DNA of 64,000 nucleotides from positions 55,287-119,286 of the forward strand of contig JABANP010000134.1 in the NCBI GenBank assembly GCA_013115135.1, written 5' to 3'. Every line of letters begins with the position of its first letter. Positions within the stretch are counted from its first letter, which is position 1. Both the position numbers and the translations under genes were made by a program. The notes beneath the pieces were generated by a model. The model ran no database searches and had not been told where the DNA came from. It saw nothing but the letters and a program-made list of their open reading frames with translations. Source of the DNA: Perkinsus olseni. Lineage: Eukaryota; Perkinsozoa; Perkinsida; Perkinsidae. Below are positions 12,108-23,028 of the stretch, piece by piece.

Positions 12108-15100
12108 ATGCCGAGAAGGTCGTCCGTCGGCAGCACCACCGCCCGGTCGGCCCTACCTGAGCCCTTCATAGTCGAGTATGCTCCCACGAGTAGGGCCTCA
12201 TGCAAGAGATGCCAGGGCCTGCTGGTCCAAGGCAAGGTGACTCCGAGGCCTCGGCCTTCACTACTATCCGAGCGATCGTCCAGGAGCTTACTTTCAAGCT
12301 CCTTATGAGGATGATCTTGTTTTCCTGGAATGAGGCTGCTGCTAGGTGAAGGTGGGCAAGAAGATACAGTCACCCTTCCATGACGGCTTTGATGTCCACT
12401 GGGTGCACGACTCCTGTGCCACCGGCTACGGGTTGCAGAGCCTCGAGGAACTCACCCACTGGCAACGGCTCAAGTACAGCAGGCGCAATCTAGAGAGAGC
12501 TCTCGTGCCACCGGCAGAACTTCTTGCCTGGACCTCATGAAACTGGAAATTGCATAAGGACTCTCCTAACTGCGATACATACCTGAAGCAGCGTTCCTCG
12601 GAGTTGCTTGGCCCTTTCAGGTGGAGCGACATATTGAGGCTGGCCAAGGTGCTAGACTTGGACGCCCCGGACGCTAAGAACCCCGAGGTCCTCCGGGCTG
12701 CTACGCACATAACCTACAGAGCTGAGGCAACACTGCATCTGCAGACCATGGGCAACGCGAAGATACTCCGACAGGTGGCGGGGAGTGCTGTAAAGCAGCA
12801 GCTTGTTAGTGGCTTCTGTTGGCTCAGGTCCTCACTGAGAATGGGATATTCTTCCAGGACAAGTGGCCAGCTCCGAAGCTGGCGTACATAGTGGCCGATC
12901 AGATCCTTTTCGGGCTGCTGCCGCCGTGCCCGACGTGTGGCAACCGAGCACTATCGCAGGAGGGGGAGGAAGTCAGGTAGGCCTCGCTGCTGGAGGACGA
13001 AGGGAGAATGACCAGCCTCCTGCAGATGCCAGGGCTACTTTTCTGCATCGACCAGATGTGACTTCAAGTTCCGTTACCGAGAGATGCTCCCTCGAGTCCG
13101 GAAGACCTCAGCTTGCCCGAAGTTCTCGGCCCCGACCGGCGACGTGATCACGATGGAGAAGCTGAAGCGCTATCGCAGGCTCCGAATACCGGCCGAGCTG
13201 CAGCGCCACAAGGCGTTCGCTAGCCTCCAGATTCCTTCTGAGTGTCAGAAGATTCTTGGCAAGCTCACCGGTGTGGAGCCGTCCTTCCAGAAGGCTGCCG
13301 CTGCGGCGAGCGATGTGCTGGACTCCGGTTCCGAGGACGAAGGTGGTGGCGAGGTCGCTAGGAACATGTACTTCGTTCTTGAGGGGGTTGATGAGGGCGA
13401 GGCGAGTCGGATTCGAAGGCTCATCAAGGAGAATGGCGGCCATGTGCTGGAAACCTTCGACCCGGGCCGGACGACCCATGTGGTGATTGGTGAGGAGGAG
13501 CTCTACGCTGACCCCCACGGCCTGGCGTACGATGGTGCGTTGCAGCATGGACTTCCTATTGTCATGGTGGAGTTCGTGGACGCCCTTTGCGATGAGACAG
13601 CGGGAGATGTCGAGATTGAGGAACCTGAGTCTCGAGTGACGAAGGGGGTGCGAGTTCAGGGACGCAGCGGCGCCGCCAAGAACAGCAAGATTAACGGTGA
13701 ATATAAGAAGCTGGATGAGGCTCATAACGGCCGACCAGCGTTCAAGCACGTGGCAAAGTCCGTCTACTGTTTCTATTCGGCGAAGAGCTCGAAGTGGAAG
13801 CTTCACGAGAAGCTCGACGACAACTCGGGCCACTTGGGCTACTGTAGGGCGGACTCGGAGGAGCCTCCGTCGTCCGGCTGGTGGATCTTTGGCGGGAGAG
13901 ATGTGAAGTTCCAGCGGGATCCAGAGGTCAAGGTTGAGAGTTGCGAGATTGTGGAAGCTCCGACGAAGCGAGAGTCGCTGGAGGCTGCGCGACCGAAGAT
14001 GCGGGGAGCCAAGCTACGGCAACGGAAGCACTTGAAGTTGTGGAAGGTCGATGGTGGACTGGGCAAGAAGCTAGTTGGAGTTGAAGAGAAACCACCCGAG
14101 AAGAAGGGGAGGGGTAGGGAATCGTAGTGCCGTCACTTAGCGATTGCCGTCGCAGGGGCGAAGAGACGCCTGGCACCGGAGGAAGGCAGTCCGGCCCTTG
14201 AAGTTGACGAGGACGTCGCTGCTGTGGTGGCCCGGGATGCTCAGGTGAGACTCTGTGCATCGAATGGCTACAGTGTAGCCATCCTATTGTTGTGGTGGGG
14301 TCCGTGGACGCTCTTTGCGACAAGCTAGCGGGAGATGCCGCGGTTGAGCAGACCGGCGCTGCTCAATCAATCTGCCTTAGCATGGCCCTTGTCGGTAGCT
14401 GCTCGCTGGAGGACTTCCCTGTTGCTGCAGGTCTACGTGGATAAAGCGAACAATGTCTATCACGTTATGTGCACCAAGACTGATACCTCCACAAACGTCA
14501 ACAAGTTCTATAAGATTCAGGTAACCTTCTTGACTTCACTCGAATGGGGGGGGCACCATTCCGGCAGGTGCTCGTGCATGGGTCTTCTCGCAACCGCTAC
14601 GCTGTGCTTCGCAAGTGGGGAAGGGTAGGTGGCAGCGACACCGAAGGCCAACGATTCGATGACCGTGCGTTGCGGCTCGGGCAAGGCGGCGCGAGAAGAG
14701 GTCAGCCGCTCGTTTTCTGGCGTCGGTTGATTTCCTGTTAATCAGGCTATAGACACCTTCCTGACTAAATTCACCGAGCTCACTGGTACCGACTGGCGAG
14801 AACGTGACAGCTTCGAGCAGCGGCCTGGGAGGTCGGGCTGTTGTCCAGACTGATGTCGTTGGTGGATGCGCTTTATAGATACAACATGGTGGAAATAATG
14901 GGCACTAGCTCGGACTCGAGCAAGCGGAGAACTACTCAGGCTGTTGCCGAAGAAGGTATGGTTCGCAGTGGCTCTCCTGGTCTTCAGCTCTTTCTATTTC
15001 AGACGACAAGGCGGGTGTACTCTGCACGCTGGTCCCCGCCGTGAGGTCCTTCATCTCATTAATTTTCGATGAGAAGGTTATCGAGGAGCACATGTCCAAG

Positions 15101-16825
15101 GTCCTGCACATAGACATGAGGAAGATGCCTCTCGGGGCCCTCAGTGCAGCCCAGCTCAGACGCGGACTTGAGGTCACACGCTTTTCTTCGTTTACCGCGC
15201 ATCTCCCATCGTACTGCAGGTGCTTTCGGAGCTCTCGGGGCTGCTGCGGCTTGATGAGGAGACCAAGCGCAGTACGCATGGCTTCGATCTTAGAATCCGG
15301 GACGCGACAAATCGGTACAGTCGTCGCACCCAGGGTGGTGGGAACGCAACGCTTGTCGCAGGTTTTATTCCCTGGTGCCGCACACAATCTCGAAGAGTAC
15401 AGACGCGGCGGCGAGGGCTAAATTGAATACGCTCAAGAAAGTCGAAAAAGCGGTCAGTTGGCGATGGCAGCAGTGATTGATTTTCTACGAGCTTCTTCAC
15501 TGCCGCAAACCGATTGAACTTACTCGCAGTTCTTCGCAGAACTCAGTGGAGAGTGTGGTCGAGTGTATACTCGTGACGTTCGTACGCTGCCATCTCAGTG
15601 ATTATTTTGCTCGTCCACAGAGATTTGGTATGGGCGCGTCTGGTGCACTCAGGTGGATAATGTGACGGATCTTCTCTCCATCGTGGACTTTACTGATGCG
15701 CGCGACAGAGCAGCGACCGGGCAAGGGCATGTGCTCGATCGCCAATTCAACGCTCTTGGCGTAACCCTCGACGTCGTCTCAACCGAAAGGTGGGTGCGTC
15801 TGCAGCTCAGTCGTCCAAACAGTTCCTTTCTCCCAGTCCCACTTTTGAAATTATCGAGAAGTGTATGAGGACGACCCATGCTCCCCACACACGATAGTTA
15901 CAGCCTACAGATCGTATCGTTATTGGAGGTTAGGCGCGATGAGGAGTGCGCCAGATTCGAGGGGTGACTCGCTGCAGCAGCTCTTAGGAGCGTGTCACTC
16001 TGCCCGTTCAGTTTCCCAGTGTGCTCGCACAACCGCCGGCTGCTCTGGCACGGAAGTCGCCTTACCAACTGGGTGTCCATATTGAGCAAGGGCCTGCAGA
16101 TCGCCCCCAAGGAAGCCCCGGTCACGGGGTACATGTTCGGCAAAGGCCTTTACTTCGCAGGTGCCGTCGGATATCGTCAGCGACGCCTCGAGTAGTCTTC
16201 CGTCAGATTGCTCGTCGAAATCTGCCAACTATTGCTTTGCCTCCCGAGACTCCCCGTATGGCGTGCTCGTGCTTTGCGAAGTGGCTCTTGGTGAGCGTGG
16301 AGCTATTCATCTCCGACTCGCCCAGAAGATGCCCCCTAGGTGATCAATACAAGCGAGTGGCAGCGGAGTACGAGGCGAAGAGGTCCTGTCGGAAGGCTAA
16401 GGCACACAGCACGTGGGGTATGGGCAAGACGGCGCCGGACCCTACTGCGGAGGCAGAAGTAGAACTGCAACGGGCGTTGCTTTGCTCTTCGATCACCATT
16501 CCCTGGTTCAGCTGCCGTCTGTTGGAGGAGTGACCGTCCCTATGGGCCCTCTTATCGACACCACTGAGCTCGTGGACGCGGAGGCTGCCCAGCAAGGGGA
16601 GACGTCCTCGCTGCTCTACAACGAATTCATTGTCTACAATACGGCACAGGTGGGAGGACCTAGGCGGGTACAGGAAGAAACAGTACACGGCGATTTACCC
16701 GGTGCTGCGGCTCGGCTCATCGGGCTTTATTCTCTGCTGGCAGCAGTTGTTGAACTCAGGTACGCATGAGATACATTTTGCATGTCAAGTTTAATTTTAA
16801 TGCAGCGGACGGCGGGCTGTGGTAG
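12108..16825 (+). CDS. PARP1: PARP1-like poly(ADP-ribose) polymerase with extra NGRP domain
   Basis: Nuclear DNA-damage-responsive ADP-ribosyltransferase. The start [11 protein letters not shown] is at 12108. One PARP zinc finger (CKRCQG ... HWVHDSCA) spans an intron from about 12235 to 12345; animal PARP1 has two such fingers. PADR1/Zn3 follows ([16 protein letters not shown] ... CQGYF), then a BRCT domain ([18 protein letters not shown] ... [13 protein letters not shown]) at 13360-13610. An extra domain ([18 protein letters not shown] ... SSGWWIFGG) lies at 13690-13900. A basic linker, a WGR domain ([19 protein letters not shown]), the helical regulatory domain ([15 protein letters not shown]) and the catalytic domain complete the protein. 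The catalytic H-Y-E residues are present: [22 protein letters not shown] and [10 protein letters not shown]. The final exon reads [14 protein letters not shown] and stops at 16825. Most exon borders are GT-AG. Confidence 0.9.
14284..14345 (+). repeat. Duplicated fragment of the PARP BRCT exon
   Basis: The stretch [18 protein letters not shown] read here matches [18 protein letters not shown] of the BRCT domain at about 13555-13608. It lies between a donor-like gtgagac at about 14250 and the acceptor before the WGR exon, so it is most likely an intronic relic of an internal exon duplication. An alternative is a second, partial BRCT exon that is still used, because the reading frame stays open for about 45 codons. 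Confidence 0.6.
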
Positions 16826-17364
16826 TTATGCAGCTCTTTGACAATGGTTTCGAACGCCACGGCCGGTCTTTGAGTTCTCCTCCCAGTGGTATACAACGCA
16901 CCAGCGAGTCTTGAGGTAGCGGTCGTAGGGTCAGTGGAAGGCCTTGCCAGAGGAACACCTTCGGTCCAACAGGTGGGTGACTCGTCAACAGAAGGGTTCC
17001 ACGCTTACCCCACCCAGCACGTGATAGCCACAGGTTAGCGGTGGGCTCACCTTGGGCTATGCCCTCAAACGATTATTCGCCGAACAATATCCGCGACTTT
17101 CGATTTCGCCTGAGGATTGCCTGTCGTTGGTTCAGGTGGGCCGTCGGAGCTCCGCGATGGACTCAGTCCCCACGTGTACAGATCATCCTATGCTCGCCCC
17201 CGTAGCTGTTCTTTTAGCGAGAACACAAACTCAAGATACGTCACGTCTGAACATCTTATTTGATGTGAATGTACAGCAGGACACTGATGGGTCGTATCTC
17301 AATAACGCTTATCAGAATGATGGAAGCGAAATTGCATCCTCTCGGCGCAGCGTCTGGCATACGT
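16826..17364. other. Intergenic gap between convergent genes
   Basis: The convergent ends of the PARP gene (+) and the intact family copy (-). Open frames here are short and I see no conserved motif. It should contain both 3' ends. Confidence 0.4.
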
Positions 17365-19098
17365 CTAAATCTTGTCGAACTCGCTCGAGCCATCCCCAGT
17401 TGAGTCTTCAAACCACTTGAGCAGGTCCTCGAAGTAGAACTCGTCCACCGACGATAGTGGTGACACAGAATCGGACGCAGCTCGGCGGTCTCCCCTGTGA
17501 TCCTCACGGCGACTCGCTGGATGGATGTCGTCCACCTCCGCTCCCATTGAAGCCTGTCTCAACTCGTCGCCGATGTGCACGGAGCTTGAGTGCTCCGTAA
17601 GATCGCTGTTGGTTTCTTCGGATTCAGTCTCACTTGCCAGGAGGTCTATACTACTGTCCTCTCCCGAGTATACTCCCTCAGCCTCGAGCGCACTACGGGC
17701 CCCGACTGAGCCGGAAGTCTCGAGCTCCCCTGGCACTCCGTCCGAGAGGCCAGAGTTAGGATACTCGATAACTGTCGTCGATGTAGTCGGGCTAGTGCCG
17801 GAGTGGTCTTCGACGACCGTATGATCATGCGGGCCACTGAGTCTTTCCCGCACGCTGTCTGCGGGTCGTTGAACACCCAGCCGTAGCCCCCCTAAATCAC
17901 TAGAACTCAGAGAGGACTCAGCTGTTCGGGTTGGGTTAATACTGGCAAGCTTCTGGCTCTGCCCACTTCGTTGTCTACTCTCATCTCCAAGAACAACCAT
18001 CCTTGTGCCGCTCACTCGTCCCCCTGTCTCCTCCCGGGCAGCACTGGTAACGACGGTGTCCGTAGAAGGTACATCCACAGGCGCCTTGTGGGGTGCCACT
18101 GCAGGGTTGGGGTGCACAGGCCGTGCAGGTATTCCAACTGATGGCCCCGGGATGGGCTGATTCACAATCCCTACGGAACGGGAGGGGCCTCTCTTGTAGC
18201 TTTCCGTAGGGGTCGACAGCGCTGCTATTGCGAGTATGTCCAGAGGATTGCCAGTGGCGTAGCCCGAATAACTGAGCTCAGGACGGTGCACACTGCCATG
18301 GGCTGCTGTTTCGCGGGGGACCTCAGTCCCTCCTGACCGTTGCCGAGGCGGCTCTTCCATTTCGGCTCGCCCAAGCACAGTCTCACGAGAATCATCAAGC
18401 GCTCTTTTCACACGCTTTCGGTCTTCCAAGTCGGTCTGTGATGGACTCCTCGGTCTGACGGTTCGGGCCGCCTCTTTCCCAGTTGCACGAAACTCACCAT
18501 CTGGTGGTTGTTGACTCCCACCTCCTCCACTTCCTAATGAGGGTAGCGGCTTCCGTCTTTTCAAGGGGACGGGCCCGCTAGGGAACTTCATCCAAGTTCT
18601 CCCGTCTTCAACAGAATGGCATAATCTCACATGGGAAGGCTTTAAAGGTTCCCGCCACTTGAGGCCGATCTTGTTCCGGAGCGCCCTGCCGAGGTGGTGG
18701 ACCTCCTCGTCTTCGCTCGGGATGTAACACTTGAATGTGCCTTCCGCTTCGTCCAAGACCATGCTCGAATACGGAAGTGTGAACTCAAAAGCATTGAACG
18801 TGAAGGTACAATTGTCAATCCCCTTGATCTCCACCACTATGCCAAAGCTCTTGCTCGCATACATACCCGCCGGTGGGAAGCCAGCCACAGCATCGCCTCC
18901 GGTGGAGGTAGCGTCACGACGACGAGATTGCCACCTTCGCTCGAGGAGATCCTTCATGCTCTTGGCTCCACTAGTGAGGGTACACGACCGCCGTACCAGG
19001 TACAAGAGAGCCGTTGAGTGCAGCCATAGCCTCGTTGCGATCATGGTCAATTTCGCGGACCCCGTGAAGTCCAAAAACTGAGAAGAAACTGTCGGCAT
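17365..19098 (-). CDS. Intact member of expanded secreted-like family (copy 1)
   Basis: Single-exon gene of 577 codons, the only copy of this family in the window with no visible break. The first ATG is at 19098; a second ATG at residue 19 begins MIATRLWLHSTALLYL, which matches the start of the other copies and is the likelier signal-peptide start. The conserved domain covers residues 73-180: FPPAGMY, FGIVVEIKGIDNCTFTF, LPYSSMVL, CYIPSEDEEVHHLG, LKPSHVRLCHSVE and FPSGPVPL. A basic cluster DRKRVKR (about 226-233) could be a nuclear localisation signal. A long disordered Ser/Pro/Thr region follows, with YSGYATGNPLDILA near residue 290. The tail is acidic with FYFEDLLKWFED. It lacks the HSYAK motif of other copies. 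Family and function are not recognised; secretion is inferred from the N-terminus alone. Confidence 0.75.
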   Translation of the reverse strand: MPTVSSQFLDFTGSAKLTMIATRLWLHSTALLYLVRRSCTLTSGAKSMKDLLERRWQSRRRDATSTGGDAVAGFPPAGMYASKSFGIVVEIKGIDNCTFTFNAFEFTLPYSSMVLDEAEGTFKCYIPSEDEEVHHLGRALRNKIGLKWREPLKPSHVRLCHSVEDGRTWMKFPSGPVPLKRRKPLPSLGSGGGGSQQPPDGEFRATGKEAARTVRPRSPSQTDLEDRKRVKRALDDSRETVLGRAEMEEPPRQRSGGTEVPRETAAHGSVHRPELSYSGYATGNPLDILAIAALSTPTESYKRGPSRSVGIVNQPIPGPSVGIPARPVHPNPAVAPHKAPVDVPSTDTVVTSAAREETGGRVSGTRMVVLGDESRQRSGQSQKLASINPTRTAESSLSSSDLGGLRLGVQRPADSVRERLSGPHDHTVVEDHSGTSPTTSTTVIEYPNSGLSDGVPGELETSGSVGARSALEAEGVYSGEDSSIDLLASETESEETNSDLTEHSSSVHIGDELRQASMGAEVDDIHPASRREDHRGDRRAASDSVSPLSSVDEFYFEDLLKWFEDSTGDGSSEFDKI

Positions 19099-19930
19099 GG
19101 AAATTGCGGATCCTTCAATAGCGAGGACGTCGCGTGGTGCCCCTGTTTCGTGGCTCTGCTGCGCAATCAGTATCTACTTTATGCTGCAAGGATTGATGTT
19201 TGAGTTGGTAGCCAGGCTTGAATGATGTCAACAGGCAACCAGGTGGCCGCCACCTGTCTCTGTCTCTAAAAGAGACTCTTCCTTGTAGGGCCCGCCCAGG
19301 TCACGATGTCGCGGAAATGCGGTACTCAAGAGAGGCTCTTCATCGAGCGCACTCTAAGTAGACTGCGCTTTGTGAATACGCTGCGCGACAGATTCCCGGC
19401 ATCTCGGGTTTCCTCAGCATTTCTTCTTCTGAAGAAATTTCCCTGCAACGAGGCCTCGATGAGCGTGCTCGCATGTCTCGCTGGGTGACCACTTCAACTC
19501 TAGACTCGTAACTCTTCATGGTCGACGAGAGCTGCACGGTTCGTTCCATCAACACGTTTCAAAATCTCGCGGCTCGGCCCGGGCGGTGAAAGCGTCATTT
19601 TCAGCTGTGAAGAATTCTCACATGGACTAACACTCTCAGCTCAGCAGTGATGCTACACGGCCAAACCTCAGTTGGGTTGGAAGTTATCGGCAAAGACCGT
19701 CTGGGCTGGCCAACCAACTCCCTGTTGAGCTCGAAGGGTCGAGAGCGGTGGAAGAGACCCATCCCACGGGAAGAACATGAACACAACCCTCGGATTGTTT
19801 TGAACACCTAATAGAATTTGAATGTAAAGGGATACTGGAGACAGTACCCCCATCGAGCCTCCTTCACGTGCCTCCGAGGCACGTTTGACGCGCAAAGGAC
19901 CGACTGATAGCGTCGAGCGTATCCGTATCG
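19099..19930. other. Gap between family copies 1 and 2
   Basis: About 830 bases with only short open frames on both strands. It would hold the promoter of copy 1 and the 3' end of copy 2. I see no repeat or RNA gene. Confidence 0.35.
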
Positions 19931-22506
19931 CTAAACCCGGTAGAGTTCCCTCAGGTATTCCTCAAGCGGGTCATCATCCAACCCTAGTAAATCCTGAAAA
20001 GCCGAACCCTCGCCCCACTGTAGTGATGCAGAAGAGGTGCGCTTCTTCCAGTATTCCCCACCGCTCCCTTCTCCAGAGATACCGTCAATCTTCACCGCTG
20101 GTGAAGCCATGCTCATCCCACTTCCTGTACGAACGGGGTTCGAGCGATCCCCATGATGGTCTTCGCTAACAAGTCCCGCGCTCGCGATTTCTTGTGGGCT
20201 GGGCAATGCAAACGACGTTCTTTCCCCATCAACAGGTTCCGATTGAGGTCGGAGGACTTGCGAGGCGCGTGTATACGCAACGTTCTGGGCATGATGAAAT
20301 CCTAGCTCTCCTCCAGTCGATGGAGTGCCTTCGCTTGCCGACATCCTTCCCGGCTCCAAGTTATCGGTGTGGAACACAGGGCTTCCCATTGACGTTGTGT
20401 CTTGGGGCTCCTTGCGAGGCACCGATCGAAGATTAGGGTACGCAGGCACTCCGATGGGTGCCGTTGGCGAGGGTTGACTGATACCGTCCTCGGCATGGGA
20501 CGAGCCACTACTGTATGCTCCTTCCTCGTCAATATCTTCCTCAGTAATTCCAGCGAATGCCACTGCTGTTGCAAGAATGTCCGGAGAACTGCCCGTCTCA
20601 TAGCCGCTGTCACTTCCCTCACTTCCGGGCATTCCCCGAGGGGGACTCTATGAGACGGGGGATCTTGGCCGCCCCTGGGCTTGCGTTCCATAAGCCTGAC
20701 TGCCAGTCATCACCAGTTAGTGACTGGTGATGGCCCAGCTCAGTCCCATGGATAGCATCGAGACCCATACCCATTCGCTTTCGTTTCCTCCTCACTTCTT
20801 GCGGTAGACGCCACCCACTATGGATTTTGGCTCCAGCTCTTGGTGTTCCACCCACATTGTTGGTCCAACGCTCACCGCTCTTCCCACCGCAGGCAGTGGA
20901 CTCCAACGAAGAGGTACGGTCAGGGAAGACCGTCGAGGAAAGACCACCCAAGTGTCGGCACCGTCGACAGAGTGGCACAACGTTATATCAGAAGGTTGCA
21001 AGGGTTCTTGTCTTCCGATGCCCACCATACGCCGGACATCCGCTGTGAGGTGCTGAACCTTCTGGTCACCAGCCGGGTTGAAGCAGTTGAACGAGGGAGT
21101 CTTTCCGCTCAGAACCATACCCGAGTACGAGATTGGAAAGGGGAAAGAATGGTGTTGGCCGTGAAGAAATGTGAACGTGCATTTATCAATCCCCTCAATC
21201 TCGACCTCTATGCCGAATGCTCTATTCTCATATAAACCAGACGGTGGGAATTCAGCTACGGCAGCGCTTTCTAGTTCGCTTGCTCTGGTCGCTCCGTTAC
21301 GGGACGAGCAACCGCCTCCATGACCGTGCTCGCCACTGAGTGCGCAGCGAACTGTCCCTGCAAAGCGTGCTTGCCCTCCTATATCAGCGGGCTCCGATAA
21401 GGGCGGTACATCAATCGGAACTTGGTGAGATATGACCGCGGGGTCGGGTAGCTCAGCCCATCCACTGACTCCGTCAAATATTCCGGAGAAACGTTGATGC
21501 CCATTTTCCATAGCATTGGGTGGAGGAGTGTTGTTTTCTCTCGCCTTCTTAATACCCTCATCAGTTACAACACCGAAGAAGTCCGCCATTGTATCGATGC
21601 CCAGAGCTCTTTCCACACCCTCATCAGTGACCCCACCGAACCCGCCAGCTATTGAATCGATGTCCAGAGCTCTTTCCACATCCTCATCAGTGACCCCACC
21701 GAACCCGCCAGCTATTGAATCGATGTCCAGAGCTCTTTCCACACCCTCATCAGTGACCCCACCGAACCCGCCAGCTATTGAATCGATGCCCAGAGCTCTT
21801 TCCACATCCTCATCAGTGACCCCACCGAACATGTCTGCCATTGCATTCGAGTCAAGAGCATTGTCCGTATCGTAGTTCACAGGATTCCGCTCAGTTCCCG
21901 CGGCTCCTCCGGGCGTGCTCGGCTCCTTTCGTGTTTCCTCTAGTGGCAGCGGCTTCCAGCTCAAACCGACCGATCCACTAGGAACTATCATCCATGTTCT
22001 ATCGCCTTCTACAGAGTGACAGAGTCTTATATGAGATCGTTTGAAGGGCTCTGGGGATTCGATCCCCAATAGACGCCGCAGAGCCCCGCCGGTGAGAATA
22101 GAGTCTGAAGGGCCCCACCAGGGGTGTAACAATTATACGTGAAGGCTCTGACACTCGGAGTCATATTTGTATATGGGAAGACGAACGAGGTATAATCGTC
22201 GAAGAGGAAGGTGAAAGTGCCTTGTTGGGGCCCTTCATTTCTCAAAACCACTCCAAAAGTTCTGTTTTCATACAACCCAGGCGGTGGAAAGCCAGTCATG
22301 AGCGAAGCCGTGATACCGCCGTCTCCTTGGTTCGCTGCTAACGGGAGCTTTGCATAGGAATGCTCGCCCTCCCGAAGGAATTGGTACGGTGAGTCCATTG
22401 TATCCGGAATAGCATAACTTCCATCGTTCCCTCTCGAGAGTCCGTGAGACGGCCATATTAGGTTGGGAATGATCGCAAGATGCAGCCGAAGCCCTGGTAA
22501 TAACAT
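19931..22506 (-). pseudogene. Two-domain family member with frameshifts (copy 2)
   Basis: Starts MLLPGLRLHLAIIP at 22506 and carries EGEHSYAKLPL about 50 residues later. Domain 1 begins GFPPPGLYENRTFGV and runs to NCYTPGG, where the reading frame breaks near 22110; the rest (RRLLGI, RLCHSVEGDRTWM, VPSG) continues in another frame. A five-unit 21-residue repeat follows, then a complete second domain (FPPSGLYENRAFGIEVEI, CTFTF, CFNPAG, LCHSVD). Another break near 20800 and a shift near 20630 precede a C-terminal part with SGYETGSSPDILATAVA, FAGITEEDIDEE and the tail FQDLLGLDDDPLEEYL, ending at 19931. The breaks could be mutations, sequencing errors or, less likely, tiny introns or frameshifting. 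Disordered segments are rich in Ser, Pro and Gly. Confidence 0.65.
21545..21870 (-). repeat. 63-bp in-frame minisatellite, five units
   Basis: Five tandem units at 63-bp spacing; the anchor ctcatcag recurs at about 21557, 21620, 21683, 21746 and 21809 on the plus strand. On the coding (minus) strand each unit gives 21 residues around IDSIAGGFGGVTDEDVERAL. The three central units are nearly identical and the outer two have diverged (MADMFGGVTDED; TMADFFGVVTDEG), which indicates recent amplification from the middle. Confidence 0.9.
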
Positions 22507-23028
22507 GACGGGCCCGAATAAACTGAAGAACTGAAGAACTTCTTAAGAAGAAGTCGAGCACTGAAAACACGTGTCCATCAAAGCTTCCTGCCGCAGGGAG
22601 CGTTCACGCAGGGATCCTGCGTCAACGCGCAAATCTCTCAATCAGTGAGATATTTGGCAGGGTAGCTCAGCGCTCGCTAAATTAGGCCCTCTATCTGCCC
22701 ACTATAATACTATCACTGAGGGTTGGATCACTGGTATGTGGGACTCTCAGCTGAACGAAATAGGGTACCAGGAACGTAGCTGGCAGCATGTGCTAGAGAT
22801 GGCCACATGCTACGGGCACCGCCGTCTTGTCGCTGGGAGTCGTGACTATCGCGCGTCATGATGACGGCGTGGATGAAGAGCGCCATGTGGCACGGCTATA
22901 CTGTAATTAGTACAACCGTTACACGTACACAATGTCGGTTCGCAATACCCCGGTAGAATCACTACGCACGCTATGACCTACAAACTCATCAGTTACGAGT
23001 CACAACACAACGCAAGATTCTCTGCATC
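22507..23028. other. Flank of family copy 2, related to the 25.5 kb flank
   Basis: No gene supported. The sequence resembles 25,500-25,700: both carry a cagtgagat stretch and a similar order of short matches (GCAGCC, AGCTTCCTGC, TTGGATCACTG-like). This marks it as duplicated flank of the family repeat unit. Confidence 0.45.
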
